DNA of 63,305 bases, taken from Candidatus Burkholderia verschuerenii. GTDB lineage: Bacteria; Pseudomonadota; Gammaproteobacteria; Burkholderiales; Burkholderiaceae. The stretch covers positions 1 to 63,305 of the forward strand of contig NZ_LFJJ01000008.1 of NCBI RefSeq assembly GCF_001189365.1, in the 5' to 3' direction. Below the pieces are notes generated by a model. The model made no database searches. It was given only the letters and a program-made list of their open reading frames with translations, and was not told the DNA's origin. Shown here one piece after another: positions 29,283 to 40,179 of the stretch (position 1 is the stretch's first letter; each line of letters begins with the position of its first letter). The translations under genes were made by a program, and so were the position numbers.

Positions 29283-30019
29283 TCAATGAATCAGCATGCC
29301 GCCGTTGACGTCGAGCGTGATGCCCGTCAGATACGTCGACAGACCGCTGGCGAGAAAGAGGCACGCATTGGCGATATCGTTCGCCTCGCCGAGCTGGCCG
29401 AGCGGAATGCCCTTGATGATGTCCGCGCGCATTTCCGGCGTGAGCTTGTCGCCGGTGATATCGGTTTGAATCAGGCCCGGCGTGATCGAATTCACGCGGA
29501 TATGGTCGCCGCCGAACTCGCGCGCCATTGCTTTCGCGAGCCCGAGCACGCCAGCCTTGGCCGCGCTGTAATGCGGTCCGCCGAAGATGCCGCCGCCGCG
29601 TTGAGCCGACACCGACGACATGCACACGATGCTGCCGCCTTGCTGCTTTTTCATCTGCGGAATCACGGCTTGCGACATGTAGAGCGTGCCGCGCAGACTG
29701 ACGTCGACCACGGCGTCGAAGTTTTCGGCGGCGATCTCCAGCGTCTTGATCGGCTGCGTGATGCCCGCGTTGTTGATCAGCGCGTCGATGCGTCCGTACT
29801 TGTCGATGACCGCCTGCGCGGCGGCGACGCACGCGGCCTTGTCGGTGACGTCGCAGGCGAGGCCGAGGTGGCCCGCGCCGAGATCGGCGGCGGCTTTTTC
29901 GGCGTCTTCCAGACGCAGATCGAGGATCGCGACACGCGCGCCTTGCGCGGCCATCGCCTTCGCGGTGGCTTTGCCGATGCCGCGCCCGTGACGATGACCA
30001 CTTGATTCTCGAGCAACAT
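29283..30019 (-). pseudogene. Short-chain dehydrogenase, frameshifted in the NAD-binding loop
   Basis: About 248 residues when joined. The N terminus is MLLENQVVIVTGA; then the glycine loop expected as GAASGIGKA is damaged near 29980-29990. Seven bases appear lost between two GGCATC-like repeats, shifting the frame. The rest is complete: NNAG, the Ser-Tyr-Lys set (MSSVSAQRGGGIFGGPHYSAAK) and the C-terminal DVNGGMLIH. The ATG at 30019 has GGAG seven bases upstream. It heads the MFS-transketolase genes and probably oxidised the imported sugar derivative. Confidence 0.8.
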
Positions 30020-30131
30020 GTCGTGTCTCCGTTGATTGATTGGTTGGTGTAGGCACAGTGTGGACCGCGCGCACCTGAGCATCAACGGAGTTTGGCTCAG
30101 CTATGGCTGAGAAATTTTCAGCTATCGAGGG

Positions 30132-31012
30132 TTATCCCTTGGGCCGGCTCGGAAGCTGCTCGTCCATCCACGCGAGAAACTTCGCCACGCGCGGCAAGCC
30201 CGCGTTTTGCGGCGGATAGACGAGATGATGCGCGCCCACTTCGACCGCGTGTTCCGGGCCGAACACGGGCACCAGCGTGCCGCGTTGCAGATGCACCGAC
30301 GCGAGCATGGTGCTTTCCAGCGCGATGCCATGCCCGAGCGCGGCCGCTTCGAGCGACATATACGAGCGATCGAAGGAAAAATCGAACAGCTTGTGGCGCA
30401 CCGCGACGCCGAACTTGCCGAACCATTGCTGCCACTGCACGAGCGGCGATTCGGAAAAGATCAAACGCCGTTCGAGCAGATCGTGCGGCGTCTTCACCTG
30501 GCATCGTTCGAGAAAGGCGGGCGAGGCAAGCGGCGCGATGGTCTCGTGCCGCAGCGTCTTTACTTCGACATCGTTCCAGTGCGCATAGCCGTGACGCACG
30601 TCGATATCGTAATAACCGCTGGTGAGCGAGATATCCTCGTACGAGCACGCGAGAGGTTGATCTGGATATCGTTTGCTTCCTGGAACGCGGCGAGACGCGG
30701 CAACAGCCACATAAAGCCGAAGCTCGGGCCCGAATGAATCCGCAAGATCTCGACCGAGGTTTCGCTCGACGCGCGTTCGGTCGCGCGATTGAGTTCGGTG
30801 ACATCGGACAGATATTGCGTGCCGGTCGGCGTGAGTACCAACCCGCGCCCGAGCCGCGTAAACAGCGGCCGTCCGACGATGCTCTCCAGATTCGCCAGTT
30901 GATGGCTGACCGCCGACGGCGTGAGGCCGAGTTCGTCGGCCGCGCGATTGACGCTTTTGGTTCGCGCGACGCTTTCGAACGCGATGATGGATTTGAGCGG
31001 AGGCAGGCGCAT
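30132..31012 (-). pseudogene. LysR-family regulator, frameshifted
   Basis: About 293 residues when joined. The helix-turn-helix lies in SVNRAADELGLTPSAVSHQLANLE, and GRPLFTRLGRGLVLTPTG is the typical wing. The effector domain starts in the first frame and switches near 30645-30652 between INLS and CSYEDISL, where an extra CG would account for the shift. It is encoded directly upstream of, and in the same direction as, the dehydrogenase-MFS-transketolase genes, which it most likely controlled. A 17-base gap separates it from the kinase gene. Confidence 0.8.
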
Positions 31013-31028
31013 GAACGAAGCCCGACGA

Positions 31029-34000
31029 TTACGCCGCCGCCGAGTTCAACGCATTGATCAGCGCGAGCGGATCGTACGGCTTGCGCAACTGAATGGCATG
31101 GGGCAGGGCGCGCCGTTCGGCGTCGCTCAGGACGAGATCGTAGCCGGTGACGAACACCACGCCGAGCGCGGGCTTCTCCTTGCACGCGGCGATCGCGAGT
31201 TGCACGCCCGATTGCCCCGCGAGATCGACATCGGTCAGCAGCAGATCGAAACGCTGATTGCGCAGCAGCGCGAGCGCTTCGTCGACGCTGGCCGCTTCTT
31301 CGGTCAGATCGAGCCCGAAGGTGCGCAGCAGTTCGGCGCTGCTGGCGCGGACCATCTCGTTGTCTTCGACGAACAGCACGCGCATATGCGAGAACGCGTC
31401 GTCCTGCGGCGCTTTCGATACGACGGGCACGTCTTCCGGCGCGGCTTCCGGCGCGCTGTCCTTCGCCTGCTGCGTAATCACGAGCCGCACCTTGCGCGCC
31501 AACGCTTCGTGCGTATAGGGCTTGCTCAACAGATCGATGCCTTCGTCGAGCCGTCCCGCATGCACGATGGCGTTATCCGTATAGCCCGAAGTGAACAGCA
31601 CCGCGATGCCCGGCACGCACTCGCGTGCCTTGCGCGCGAGTTCGGTGCTGCGCAGCGGGCCGGGCATCACGACATCGGTGAAGAGCAGATCGACCGGCAC
31701 GCCGCTTTCGACGATGGCCAGCGCGCTTTGCGCATCCTTCGCGCGCAGCACGCGATAGCCGAGATCCGCGAGAAGCGCGACCACGGTCGCGCGCACTTCC
31801 TCGTCGTCCTCGACCACGAGGATGGTTTCGCTGCCGCCCTTGGCGGGACCGGCGTCGATATCGGTTTCGAGGTCTTCTTCCTCGCGCGCGCGGCAGATAG
31901 ATGCGCACCGTGGTGCCGTGGCCTTCCTCGCTGTAGACCTTCACATGGCCGCCGGATTGCTTGACGAAGCCGTACACCATCGATAGCCCGAGGCCTGTGC
32001 CTTGCCCTTCGCGGCTTGGTCGTGAAGAACGGCTGCTCGAAGGCGCGCTCCAGCACTTCGGGCGACATGCCCGAGCCCGTGTCCGTCACCGCGACCATCA
32101 CGTACTGGCCCGGCGTGACCTCGGCGTTGCGCAGCGCGTAGGCTTCGTCGAGCGAGGCGTTGCCCGCTTCGATGGTCAGCTTGCCGTGGCCGGTCATCGC
32201 ATCGCGCGCGTTGATGGCGAGATTGAGCAGCGCGTTCTCGACCTGAAACGGATCGACCAGCGTATTCCACAGGCCGCCCGAAACGATGGTTTCGATCTCG
32301 ATGCCGTCGCCGAGCGCGCGGCGGAACATATCGTCGAGACCGCGCACGAAGCGGCCGAGGTCCACCACCTTCGGCGCGAGCGGCTGACGTCTGCCGAACG
32401 CGAGCAGTTGCGAGGCGAGATTCGCGCCGCGCGCCACGCCCGCCAACGCGCTCTTCACGCGCTGCTCGGACTTCTCCTGTCCGGCGACATCCTTCGCCAG
32501 CAGTTGCAGATTGCCGCCGATCACCTGCAGCAGATTGTTGAAGTCGTGCGCGACGCCGCCAGTCAGCTTGCCGATCGCTTCCATCTTCTGCGCCATGCGC
32601 AGCGCTTCCTCGGCGTGACGCAAAGCATCGGCGGTTTCGCGGTCGGCGGTGACGTCGCGGCCCACGCCGTGAATGCGCCGCGTCTTCGGATCGAAGGACA
32701 GATTCCACGCGATCCAGCGCCAGCCCCCTGATCGACGCGACCGAGCCGGCATTCGTAACGCACCGGCTGCCCGCTGCGGCGCAGCTTGTCGAATTCCGCC
32801 GATACCGCGACGGCATCGTCGGCATGGACGAGATCGAGCATCGTGCGCGCGTGCAGACGTTCGAGGTCCATGCCGAGCACTGTCGACCACGACGGGCTCA
32901 CGCGCAACAGCGCGCCGTCGTAGCTCGTCACGCAGAACAGGTCTTCGCTCAGTTCCCACAGCCGGTCGTGATCCGCAACGGCATCGGCGACGCGCCGCTC
33001 CAGCGTTTCGTTCAGATCGCGCAGCGCGGCTTGCGCCTTCGAACGCGCGCCGATTTCATCCTGCGCCGCCTGAAACAGCCGCGCATTGTCGATGGCAATC
33101 GCCGCCTGCGCCGCGATGCCCTTGACGATGCGCTCGGCGCGCTCGTCGAACACGCCCGCCTCCGGATGCCCGAAGAACAGCCCGCCGAGCACTTCGCCGT
33201 CGCGCGAAAGCACCGGCGACGCCAGATAGCTGCACACCGCGAGATGACCCTTCGGCATGCCGTGATGCGGCGGATTGCGCCCGTAGCGCGGGTCTTTGGT
33301 GATGTCGTCCGAACGCACGATGCCGGTGCCTTCGAAGGTCGGCGCGAACACTTCGGTGTTGCGCGGCATCGGAAAGCTGGCGAAGGTGTCCTTCGGCACG
33401 CCCGAGAGCGTATAGAGCGTGTAGCGGCCGCCGGCTTTGTCGAGCACGTTGTAGAAGAACGTGCCGAAAGACGCGCCGGTCAGTTCGGTCGCGGCATCGA
33501 CGACGACCTGCACCGCGCGCGACAGATCGAGTTCGCCAGCCACCGCCGTGCCCACGCGATTGAGCACTTCGAGCATGCGCGATTCGTCGCGCAGCTTCTG
33601 CTCCGTTTCGCGCCGCAGCCGCGCGAGCCGCAGATTGCTCGCCACGCGCGCCAGCAGTTCGCGCGCGGAGAAGGGCTTGGTGAGATAGTCGTCCGCGCCC
33701 GCGTCGAGACCGCCCACGCGCGCTTCCTCGCCCGCGCGCGCCGACAGCAGCACGACCGGCGTCTCGCGCAGGGCGTCGTCGTCGCGCACGGCGCGCAGCA
33801 GGCCGAAGCCGTCGAGACGCGGCATCATCACGTCGGACACGATGACGTCGGGCGGCAGCGCGCGCCAGGTCGAGCGCGGCCGCGCCATCGGCGGCGACGC
33901 TGACGTCGTGGCCCGCCGTCGGCGCATGTAGTCGCGCAGATCGGCGTTGTCGTCGACGATCAGCACGCGGCCGGGCGCGTCTTCGGCGAGATTCGCGTCC

Positions 34001-35895
34001 AGATCGGCTTCATTGGGATCGATGGACGCGGCGGGCGCGGCTTCGTCGGCGTCGGGAATCCAGCGCAGCGCGGCATCGACATAGGAATGCGCGCGGCTGC
34101 TGGCGCGGGCGAGCGGCGCGTCCGGTTTCGTCTCATGCGATGCCGCCGCCGGCAGCGTCACGGTGAAACACGCGCCCGCACCGGGCTCGCTCGATACCGC
34201 GATCGCGCCGCCGTGCAGCTTGACGAGTTCCTGCACCATCGCAAGGCCGATGCGGCTGCCTTCCACCGAACGCCCGGTCGCGCCCGCGACGCGATGAAAA
34301 CGCTCGAACACGCGCGCGAGTTCATCCTCGGGAATGCCGATGCCGGTATCGCGCACGTTCATCTCGATGCCGTCGTCCGCATCGACTGCCAGCGCAATGC
34401 CGATCGCGCCTTCGAAGGTGAACTTGAACGCGTTCGACAGCAGGTTCATCACGACCTTTTCCCACATGTCGCGATCGATTCCGGCAATCACCGGCGTCGA
34501 CGGAATATCGATCAGCAACTGCAATCCCGCCGACTCGATCGCCGAGTGGAACAGCGACGCGAGTTCGGCGGTGAAGGCGGCGATATCCGTCGGCTGCCGA
34601 TGAATCTCGATGCGCCCGGCCTCGATCCGCGAAAAGTCGAGCAGCGCGTTGACGAGCTTGAGCAGACGCAGACCGTTGCGCTGCATGATCTCGATAAGCC
34701 GCGCGTCTTCCTCGCCGACGCGCTGCGGATTGGCGAGCAGCGCTTCCATCGGGCCGAGCATCAGCGTGAGCGGCGTGCGGAACTCGTGGCTGATATTGGA
34801 GAAGAACGTGGTCTTGGCGCGATCGATTTCGGCGAGCGCTTCGGCGCGGCGGCGTTCCTCGTCGTAGGCGTGCGCATGGCCGATGGCCGCGCCGATCTGC
34901 CCGGCGACCAGATTCAGGAACGCGCGATAACCGTCGTCGAAGAGGCGATACGGATTGAGCGCCGCGATCAGCACGCCGGCGCGCCCGGTTTCGCCCGACG
35001 GCGCGCTCGGCAGCACGATGGCGGAAGTCGGCTGCGCGTTCCATCCGCCGGTCGGCAGCGCTTCGTCGAAGCGCTCGCCGAGCGTGTCGACGATGCGCGG
35101 CTGGCCGTCGCGCAGCGTGTCGAATACCGGCCACGGCGCGGCGTGCGTCGCGTGCAGCGTAAGCGGCGCGGCGGCGTGGCCCGGCTCGATGCCGCAGGCG
35201 CCGGTCAGCGTGGCGGTTTCATCGCCGGATTCGGCGGCGTAGAGCAGCGCGAACGGCACATCGCGCGGGGACTTGCCGAGCGCCTGGATCGACCGCGTGC
35301 TGGCGTCGCGCCAGGTGCGCGCATCGACGGCGGAGGTGGCGAGTTCGCGCAGCACCAGCATTTGCCGCTCGCCGCGCACGCGCTGCGTATCGTCGCTATT
35401 GGCGCAGATGATGCCGGCGGGCGCGCCGTCGTCGTCGTCGGGAATCGGGCTGTAGGAGAAGGTGTAATACGTCTCTTCGGGAAAGCCGTTGCGTTCCATG
35501 ATGAGCAGCTTCTGCTCGACGAAGGTGCCTTCGGTGCCGGCAAGCGCGATGTCCAGCAGCGGGCCGATATCGTCCCAGATTTCGCGCCACACGACCGACG
35601 TCGGCTGGCCGAGCGCCCGCGGATGCTTGCCGCCGATGATCGAGCGGTACGCGTCGTTGTAGAAGAACAGCAGCTCCGGACCCCAGCCGACCCAGATCGG
35701 CTGGCGCGAGGTCAGCACGATGCGCACGGCCGTCTTGAGACTCTGCGGCCAGTGTTGCGGCGCGCCGAGCGAAGTCCGCGTCCAGTCGAAGCCGCGGATG
35801 AGCGCGCCCATTTCGCCGCCGCCCGCGAGAAAGCTCGGCATGGCCGCGTGTGGGCCGCCTGTCCTCGTCTCCGGAATCGACTGGTCAGCTTTCAT
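31029..35895 (-). pseudogene. Giant hybrid sensor histidine kinase (PAS-HK-REC-GAF-PAS-HK-REC-REC), multiply frameshifted
   Basis: About 1620 residues when joined. In order: PAS-like sensor (30-165); a first kinase with the His in ISHEFRTPLTLML (about 371) and its ATPase domain; receiver 1 (about 640-760, DVMMPRLDGFG); GAF (780-930); PAS (960-1070); a second kinase with VAHDFNNLLQVIGG (about 1115) and its ATPase; then receivers 2 ([12 protein letters not shown]) and 3 (FVEDNEMVRASS). Frame changes lie near 33915 and 33855 (a compensating pair inside receiver 1), 32717-32727 (G run), 32010 (two small losses) and 31880-31890 (CG run). A GAGGAG site lies before the ATG at 35895. The kinase has no DNA-binding output, and with five lesions it is unlikely to work. 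Confidence 0.8.
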
Positions 35896-35977
35896 GGACG
35901 CTTTTTCTCCTCGCGGCTTTTCTCGTGCATCGCCGGGGCGATGACGCGCGCGTTCTCTCAGGTATCGGTATTTCGCC

Positions 35978-36022
35978 GCCGGAAACGGCAGCGCCGGAAA
36001 CGGCAGCGCCGGAAACGGCAGC
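35978..36022. repeat. Three tandem 15-bp units, each a GAAA-tetraloop hairpin
   Basis: GCCGGAAACGGCAGC is repeated three times without change. Each copy contains GCCG-GAAA-CGGC, a perfect 4-bp stem with a GNRA-type loop. The array lies 83 bases before the kinase start codon, in its upstream region on the minus strand. It may be a replication-slippage product or an RNA element. Confidence 0.7.
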
Positions 36023-36107
36023 GCAGGATGTAGGCGGATTCTCGCACGGAAACGGCGTTCGCCTCGGATCGCCGGTTCCGCGCGCGTCCGTGCCGGGTCA
36101 ACGCGTT

Positions 36108-36908
36108 TTAGTGTGCGGCGACCGGATCGAGGCCGGTGGCGCGCACCGTATCCTGCACGTCGGGCGATGCGAGATAGCGCAGCAACGCGCGCGCCTCGTC
36201 GGGATGTTTCGCGCCGACCGGAATGCCGGCCGCGAAGCGCGTCACCGATTGCACCGATTCCGGCACCCGGCCGACGAACTCCGCGCCTTTCACCGGCAGC
36301 AGTTCGCTCACTTGCTGAAAGCCGATTTCGTACTCGCCGTTCGCCACCACCGACGCAACCGGAATCTTCGGCACCATCTTCGCCTTGGGCCGCACCTGAT
36401 CCTCGATGCCGAGCTTCTTAAACATCTCGTTCTGGATATAGACGCCGCTCGCGCTATCCGAATAGGCGATCGACTTCGCGTGCAGCAGCGTCTCGCGCAG
36501 CGCCGCTTCGCTGCCGATATCGGGCTTCGGCGCGCCCGCTTTCACCGACATGCCGATACGCGAATCCGCCAGTTCCACGCGCGAATTGGCCGCGACCTTG
36601 CCCTGCTTGATCAGATCGTCGAGCGCGTAGCCGACCATGATGACGACATCGGCCGCTTCGCCGCGCGCCAACCGGTTCGGGATGGCTTCGGGCGCGTGGC
36701 CCATCGACGGCCCGAGCGCGGTGTCGAGCGTATCGCCGGTTTGCGCGCTGAACTTCGGCCCGAGGATTTTGTAGGCGGCGGTGAATCCGCCCGAACTCAT
36801 CACATGCAATTCGACCGCGTGCGATGCGACCGGCAACGTCGCCGAGGCAGCAACGAAACTGAAGGCGGCAAGCTTGCTGAAGAGGGACTTCAACGGAGAT
36901 CGTGCCAT
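36108..36908 (-). CDS. Periplasmic substrate-binding protein, ModA-like
   Basis: A 266-residue binding protein with a signal peptide (LFSKLAAFSFVAASATLPVA, cleavage near SHA). The mature part starts VELHVMSSGGFTAAYKILGP and contains YSDSASGVYIQNEMFKKLGI and the terminal LRYLASPDVQ, which match the molybdate/tungstate-type (PBP2) binding proteins. No transport genes adjoin it, so it is an orphan, or a member of the related group with enzymatic or signalling roles. The start at 36908 is the best fit to the signal peptide; an ATG at 36929 is also possible. Intact. Confidence 0.7.
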   Translation of the reverse strand: MARSPLKSLFSKLAAFSFVAASATLPVASHAVELHVMSSGGFTAAYKILGPKFSAQTGDTLDTALGPSMGHAPEAIPNRLARGEAADVVIMVGYALDDLIKQGKVAANSRVELADSRIGMSVKAGAPKPDIGSEAALRETLLHAKSIAYSDSASGVYIQNEMFKKLGIEDQVRPKAKMVPKIPVASVVANGEYEIGFQQVSELLPVKGAEFVGRVPESVQSVTRFAAGIPVGAKHPDEARALLRYLASPDVQDTVRATGLDPVAAH

Positions 36909-37142
36909 GCGGAGCGCTCTGATTGACATAAGTTTTTGCACTATAGCGGATCGAATCCGATATCGTTCCCGTCCCCTCGATTTTCGAAGCGATGCGCTTT
37001 GCGAAACAGCCTTCTTCAAATCGTTCATTGTTCCAGGCAATGAGACCGGGTTAATGTCTCAGGCGTCATTGAACGCCGTTCGATTTGCTAACGATCGATG
37101 CACGGCCTGAATCGGATTTATCGCAAAAGAGAAACACGTCCC

Positions 37143-38051
37143 ATGAATGAGCAAACTAACCAGAACGCCATGACGCTGGAAGAAGCGGAAACGAAGCTTC
37201 GAGCGGAGTTGGCGCAACGGCCGGATTCGGTCGCGGCCATGAACAATCTGGCGCTCGTGCTGCGTCGGCAGAGCCGAGCGGCCGAGGCCGAGCCGCTGCT
37301 GCGTCAGGCCATGGCATTGCAGCCGGAATCCGCCGAAGTGTCGCTGAATCTCACGCTCGTCTTGCTCGATCTCGGGCGCTTCGCCGAAGCGGAAGAGACG
37401 GCGCGGCGCACGCTCGCGATTCGTCCGGATATGGCGTTCGCGCGTCTGCTGCTCGGCGGCGCGTTGAGGTCGCAGGAGCGGATCGCACCCGCCGAAGACG
37501 CGTTCAGACAAGCGCTCGTCGATCATCCCGATATGCCCGAAGCGCTGTGCGCGCTGGCCGATGTGCTGCGCATCCAGAATCGCTTGAGCGAGGCTGAAAC
37601 GGCGTTGCGGCGCTGTATAGAAGTTCGGCCGGAGATGGTGGAAGCGCATCTCGGCCTGGGCGACGTGCTCTTCGCCGCCAACCGTCTGCGCGACGCCGAC
37701 GCGATGTTCGAGCGGGCGCTGGAATTGCACCCCGGCTGCGCCGAAGCGTATTGCGGTCTCGGCAATGTCTCGCAGCGCCGCTTCGATCTGCCCACCGCCG
37801 AGTTGCAGTTCAGGCGAGCGCTGGCGTTGCGTCCGGTCTTTTTCGAAGCGAGTCGCGGTCTGGGCAACGCGCTGCTCGACATGGGGCGTCTGGACGAAGC
37901 GGAAGCCGCGATCAGGCAAGGGCTCGCGCTGCGTCCGGACGATGAAGTGTCCAACGGTATGCTGAACTTCGTCCTCAACTGTCGCGCCGGCGAGAAGCAG
38001 GGCGTGCAGTCCAGCTTCAACGTGTTGCAGGCCGCGTCCAAAGACGCGTAA
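37143..38051 (+). CDS. Tetratricopeptide-repeat protein
   Basis: A 302-residue soluble protein made of about seven TPR units with the usual W/L-G-A pattern, for example NLALVLRRQSRAAEAEPLLRQAM and GLGNALLDMGRLDEAEAAIRQGL. TPRs mediate protein contacts; no enzyme domain is attached, so the partner cannot be named. The ATG at 37143 has AGAG upstream and removes a basic, unrelated leader. It is monocistronic as far as can be seen. Intact. Confidence 0.75.
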   Translation: MNEQTNQNAMTLEEAETKLRAELAQRPDSVAAMNNLALVLRRQSRAAEAEPLLRQAMALQPESAEVSLNLTLVLLDLGRFAEAEETARRTLAIRPDMAFARLLLGGALRSQERIAPAEDAFRQALVDHPDMPEALCALADVLRIQNRLSEAETALRRCIEVRPEMVEAHLGLGDVLFAANRLRDADAMFERALELHPGCAEAYCGLGNVSQRRFDLPTAELQFRRALALRPVFFEASRGLGNALLDMGRLDEAEAAIRQGLALRPDDEVSNGMLNFVLNCRAGEKQGVQSSFNVLQAASKDA

Positions 38052-38303
38052 TCTCGCGGCCGAGCGCCGCACCACGGGCGCAACGCCCGCTTCACCTCAG
38101 CTCGCGCGGTACGCTAATTGCTGTTCCCTCCGGACATTCACGGAGTAGACATATGGCAGCAGCGTGCCGCCCCGAGCGCCCCGATTCCCTTCCTTTTTCC
38201 CCGTTCATCGCGCCCCATGCGACGGCGCGACGCCGCGCTCGTCCGCGTGTTTTTCGTCCGGCTCGGCATTGCTGAGCGCTCTTCGTCCGACTCGTTCCAA
38301 CCC

Positions 38304-38558
38304 ATGCCGAAATCCACGCCCATCTCCGAAGGCTCGATCTATGAAGGCTTCGATATCTATGCGTCCTATGTCGTCAATGCGACGGGCATGCACGTCGGCA
38401 CGTTGAAGGTGGTGAGAAAGCGCGACAAGCGCCAGCTCTATCCGTTCGATGGCTGCGAGACCATCGGCCCGTTCGAATCCAGCGAGGATGCGCGACGCGC
38501 CGCGCAGGCGCTCGGACAACGGCTCGTCGAAGCGGATATCGTCAATCCCGAGCCATAA
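38304..38558 (+). CDS. Small conserved protein, DUF6723-like
   Basis: An 84-residue protein of the type common in Burkholderiaceae: GFDIYASYVVNATGMHVGTLKVVRKRD, then GCETIGPFESSEDARRAAQALGQRLVEADIVNPEP. Its function is unknown. I chose the ATG at 38304 because the conserved part starts soon after; the frame stays open further upstream but that sequence looks unrelated. The 250 bases between the TPR gene and this start hold no recognisable feature. Confidence 0.6.
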   Translation: MPKSTPISEGSIYEGFDIYASYVVNATGMHVGTLKVVRKRDKRQLYPFDGCETIGPFESSEDARRAAQALGQRLVEADIVNPEP

Positions 38559-38763
38559 GCGGGCGATGCGGCAAGAAGCCCCGCAACATCGGCGGCGCAC
38601 GCGGCAATAACACCCGGAAGTTCGGGGAAAACCCCAGCGTTTCGATCGTCCTAGGACATGCGGTTCGAGTGTCATGCGTCTGTATCGTGGATTCATGGAG
38701 GTGTCGTGCCTGATGAATCCGTGAGGCGCGGCACCGGATCACTGACGCATCCGGAAGACGATC

Positions 38764-40158
38764 ATGAGCGACGTGAAAGCAATCCCGACCCAGGCGGAGC
38801 CCGGCTCCTTCGATGCGCCCGCGCGCGGACCGCTCAAGCGCGCGGTCGCCGCATCGGCAATAGGCAATGCCACCGAGTGGTTCGATTACGGCATCTACAG
38901 CTACGGCCTCACGTATATTTCGGCCGCGCTGTTTCCCGGCAGCACCGCGCAGGCGACGCTGTTCGCGCTCGCCACCTTCGCGATCTCGTTTCTCGTGCGT
39001 CCGCTGGGCGGCCTGTTCTGGGGACCGCTCGGCGACCGGCTCGGGCGCAAGCACGTGCTCGCGCTGACCATCGTCATCATGTCGCTGGCGACGCTCGCGG
39101 TCGGGCTGTTGCCGTCGTATGCGAGCATCGGCGTGTGGGCGCCGGTATCGCTCGTCGTGCTGCGGATGATTCAGGGCTTCTCGACCGGCGGCGAATACGG
39201 CGGGGCGGCGACCTTCATGGCCGAATACGCGCCCGATCACAAGCGCGGCTTCTGCGGGAGCTTTCTCGAATTCGGCACGCTCGCGGGCTTTTCGCTCGGC
39301 GCGCTGCTGATGCTCGCCTGCTCCGTCACGCTCGGCCAGGACGCGATGCACGCCTGGGGCTGGCGTCTGCCGTTCCTCGTGGCCGCGCCGCTCGGCTTGA
39401 TCGGTCTGTATCTGCGTTCGAAGATGGAAAACACGCCGGTGTTCCGCGAATGCGCCGAAGCGGCGGAGCGCAGGCAGGAGGACGTTCCGGGCGTCTCGCT
39501 GGGCGAACTGTTCGCGAATTACTGGCGTCCGCTGCTGCAACTCGGCGGGCTGGTGGTGGCGCTCAATGTCGTCAATTACGTGCTGCTCGCCTATATGCCG
39601 ACCTTCATGAAGAAGGAACTCGGCATGAGCGAAAACCTGTCGCTGTTGCTGCCGCTGATCGGCATGCTGTCGATGATGGTGCTGCTGCCGTTCTCCGGCG
39701 CGCTGTCGGATCGCATCGGACGCAAGCGCGTGTGGTGGCTGTCGCCCGTCGGCCTGTTCGTCGCAGCCGTACCGATGTTCTCGCTGATGTCGCACGGCAT
39801 CGCGGGCGCGCTGATCAGGCTGGCGGTGCTGGGTCTGCTCTACGTGCCGCAACTCGCGAGCATTTCGGCGATGTTCCCGACGCAGGTGCGCTACGCGGGC
39901 ATGGCGATCGCCTATAACGTGTCGACGTCGATCTTCGGCGGCACCGCGCCGATGGTCACCGACTGGCTCATCGGCAAAACCGGCAGCACGCTGGTGCCCG
40001 CGTACTACATGATGGGCGCGTGCGCGGTCGGCGCGGTGGCCTTGCTGTTCGTCACCGAGACGGTCGGTTGCTCACTGCGCGGCCGCGAGATTTCGGGACA
40101 GCCGCACGAAGGCGAACACGACGACGCATGGCATGACGCGGAGCATCGCCACGCCTAA
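38764..40158 (+). CDS. MHS-family MFS transporter (ProP-like)
   Basis: A 464-residue transporter with twelve membrane segments. ASAIGNATEWFDYGIYSY at the N terminus and the loop GDRLGRKHVLALTIVIMSLAT are typical of the metabolite:H+ symporter group (osmolyte, citrate or shikimate carriers). The long His/Asp-rich C-terminal tail is a variable feature of this group. It is alone on the + strand, convergent with the ytf permease genes. Its substrate cannot be read from the sequence. The 205 bases upstream hold no clear site. Intact. Confidence 0.8.
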   Translation: MSDVKAIPTQAEPGSFDAPARGPLKRAVAASAIGNATEWFDYGIYSYGLTYISAALFPGSTAQATLFALATFAISFLVRPLGGLFWGPLGDRLGRKHVLALTIVIMSLATLAVGLLPSYASIGVWAPVSLVVLRMIQGFSTGGEYGGAATFMAEYAPDHKRGFCGSFLEFGTLAGFSLGALLMLACSVTLGQDAMHAWGWRLPFLVAAPLGLIGLYLRSKMENTPVFRECAEAAERRQEDVPGVSLGELFANYWRPLLQLGGLVVALNVVNYVLLAYMPTFMKKELGMSENLSLLLPLIGMLSMMVLLPFSGALSDRIGRKRVWWLSPVGLFVAAVPMFSLMSHGIAGALIRLAVLGLLYVPQLASISAMFPTQVRYAGMAIAYNVSTSIFGGTAPMVTDWLIGKTGSTLVPAYYMMGACAVGAVALLFVTETVGCSLRGREISGQPHEGEHDDAWHDAEHRHA

Positions 40159-40179
40159 AACACGGCGATGGCGTGGCGC

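Noticed and set aside
35978..36022. CRISPR array
   Set aside because: The three copies are directly adjacent with no spacers and are only 15 bp long.
34087..36033. Open frame of about 650 codons on the + strand
   Set aside because: It is antisense to the hybrid kinase and has the Arg/Ala-rich composition of a shadow frame.
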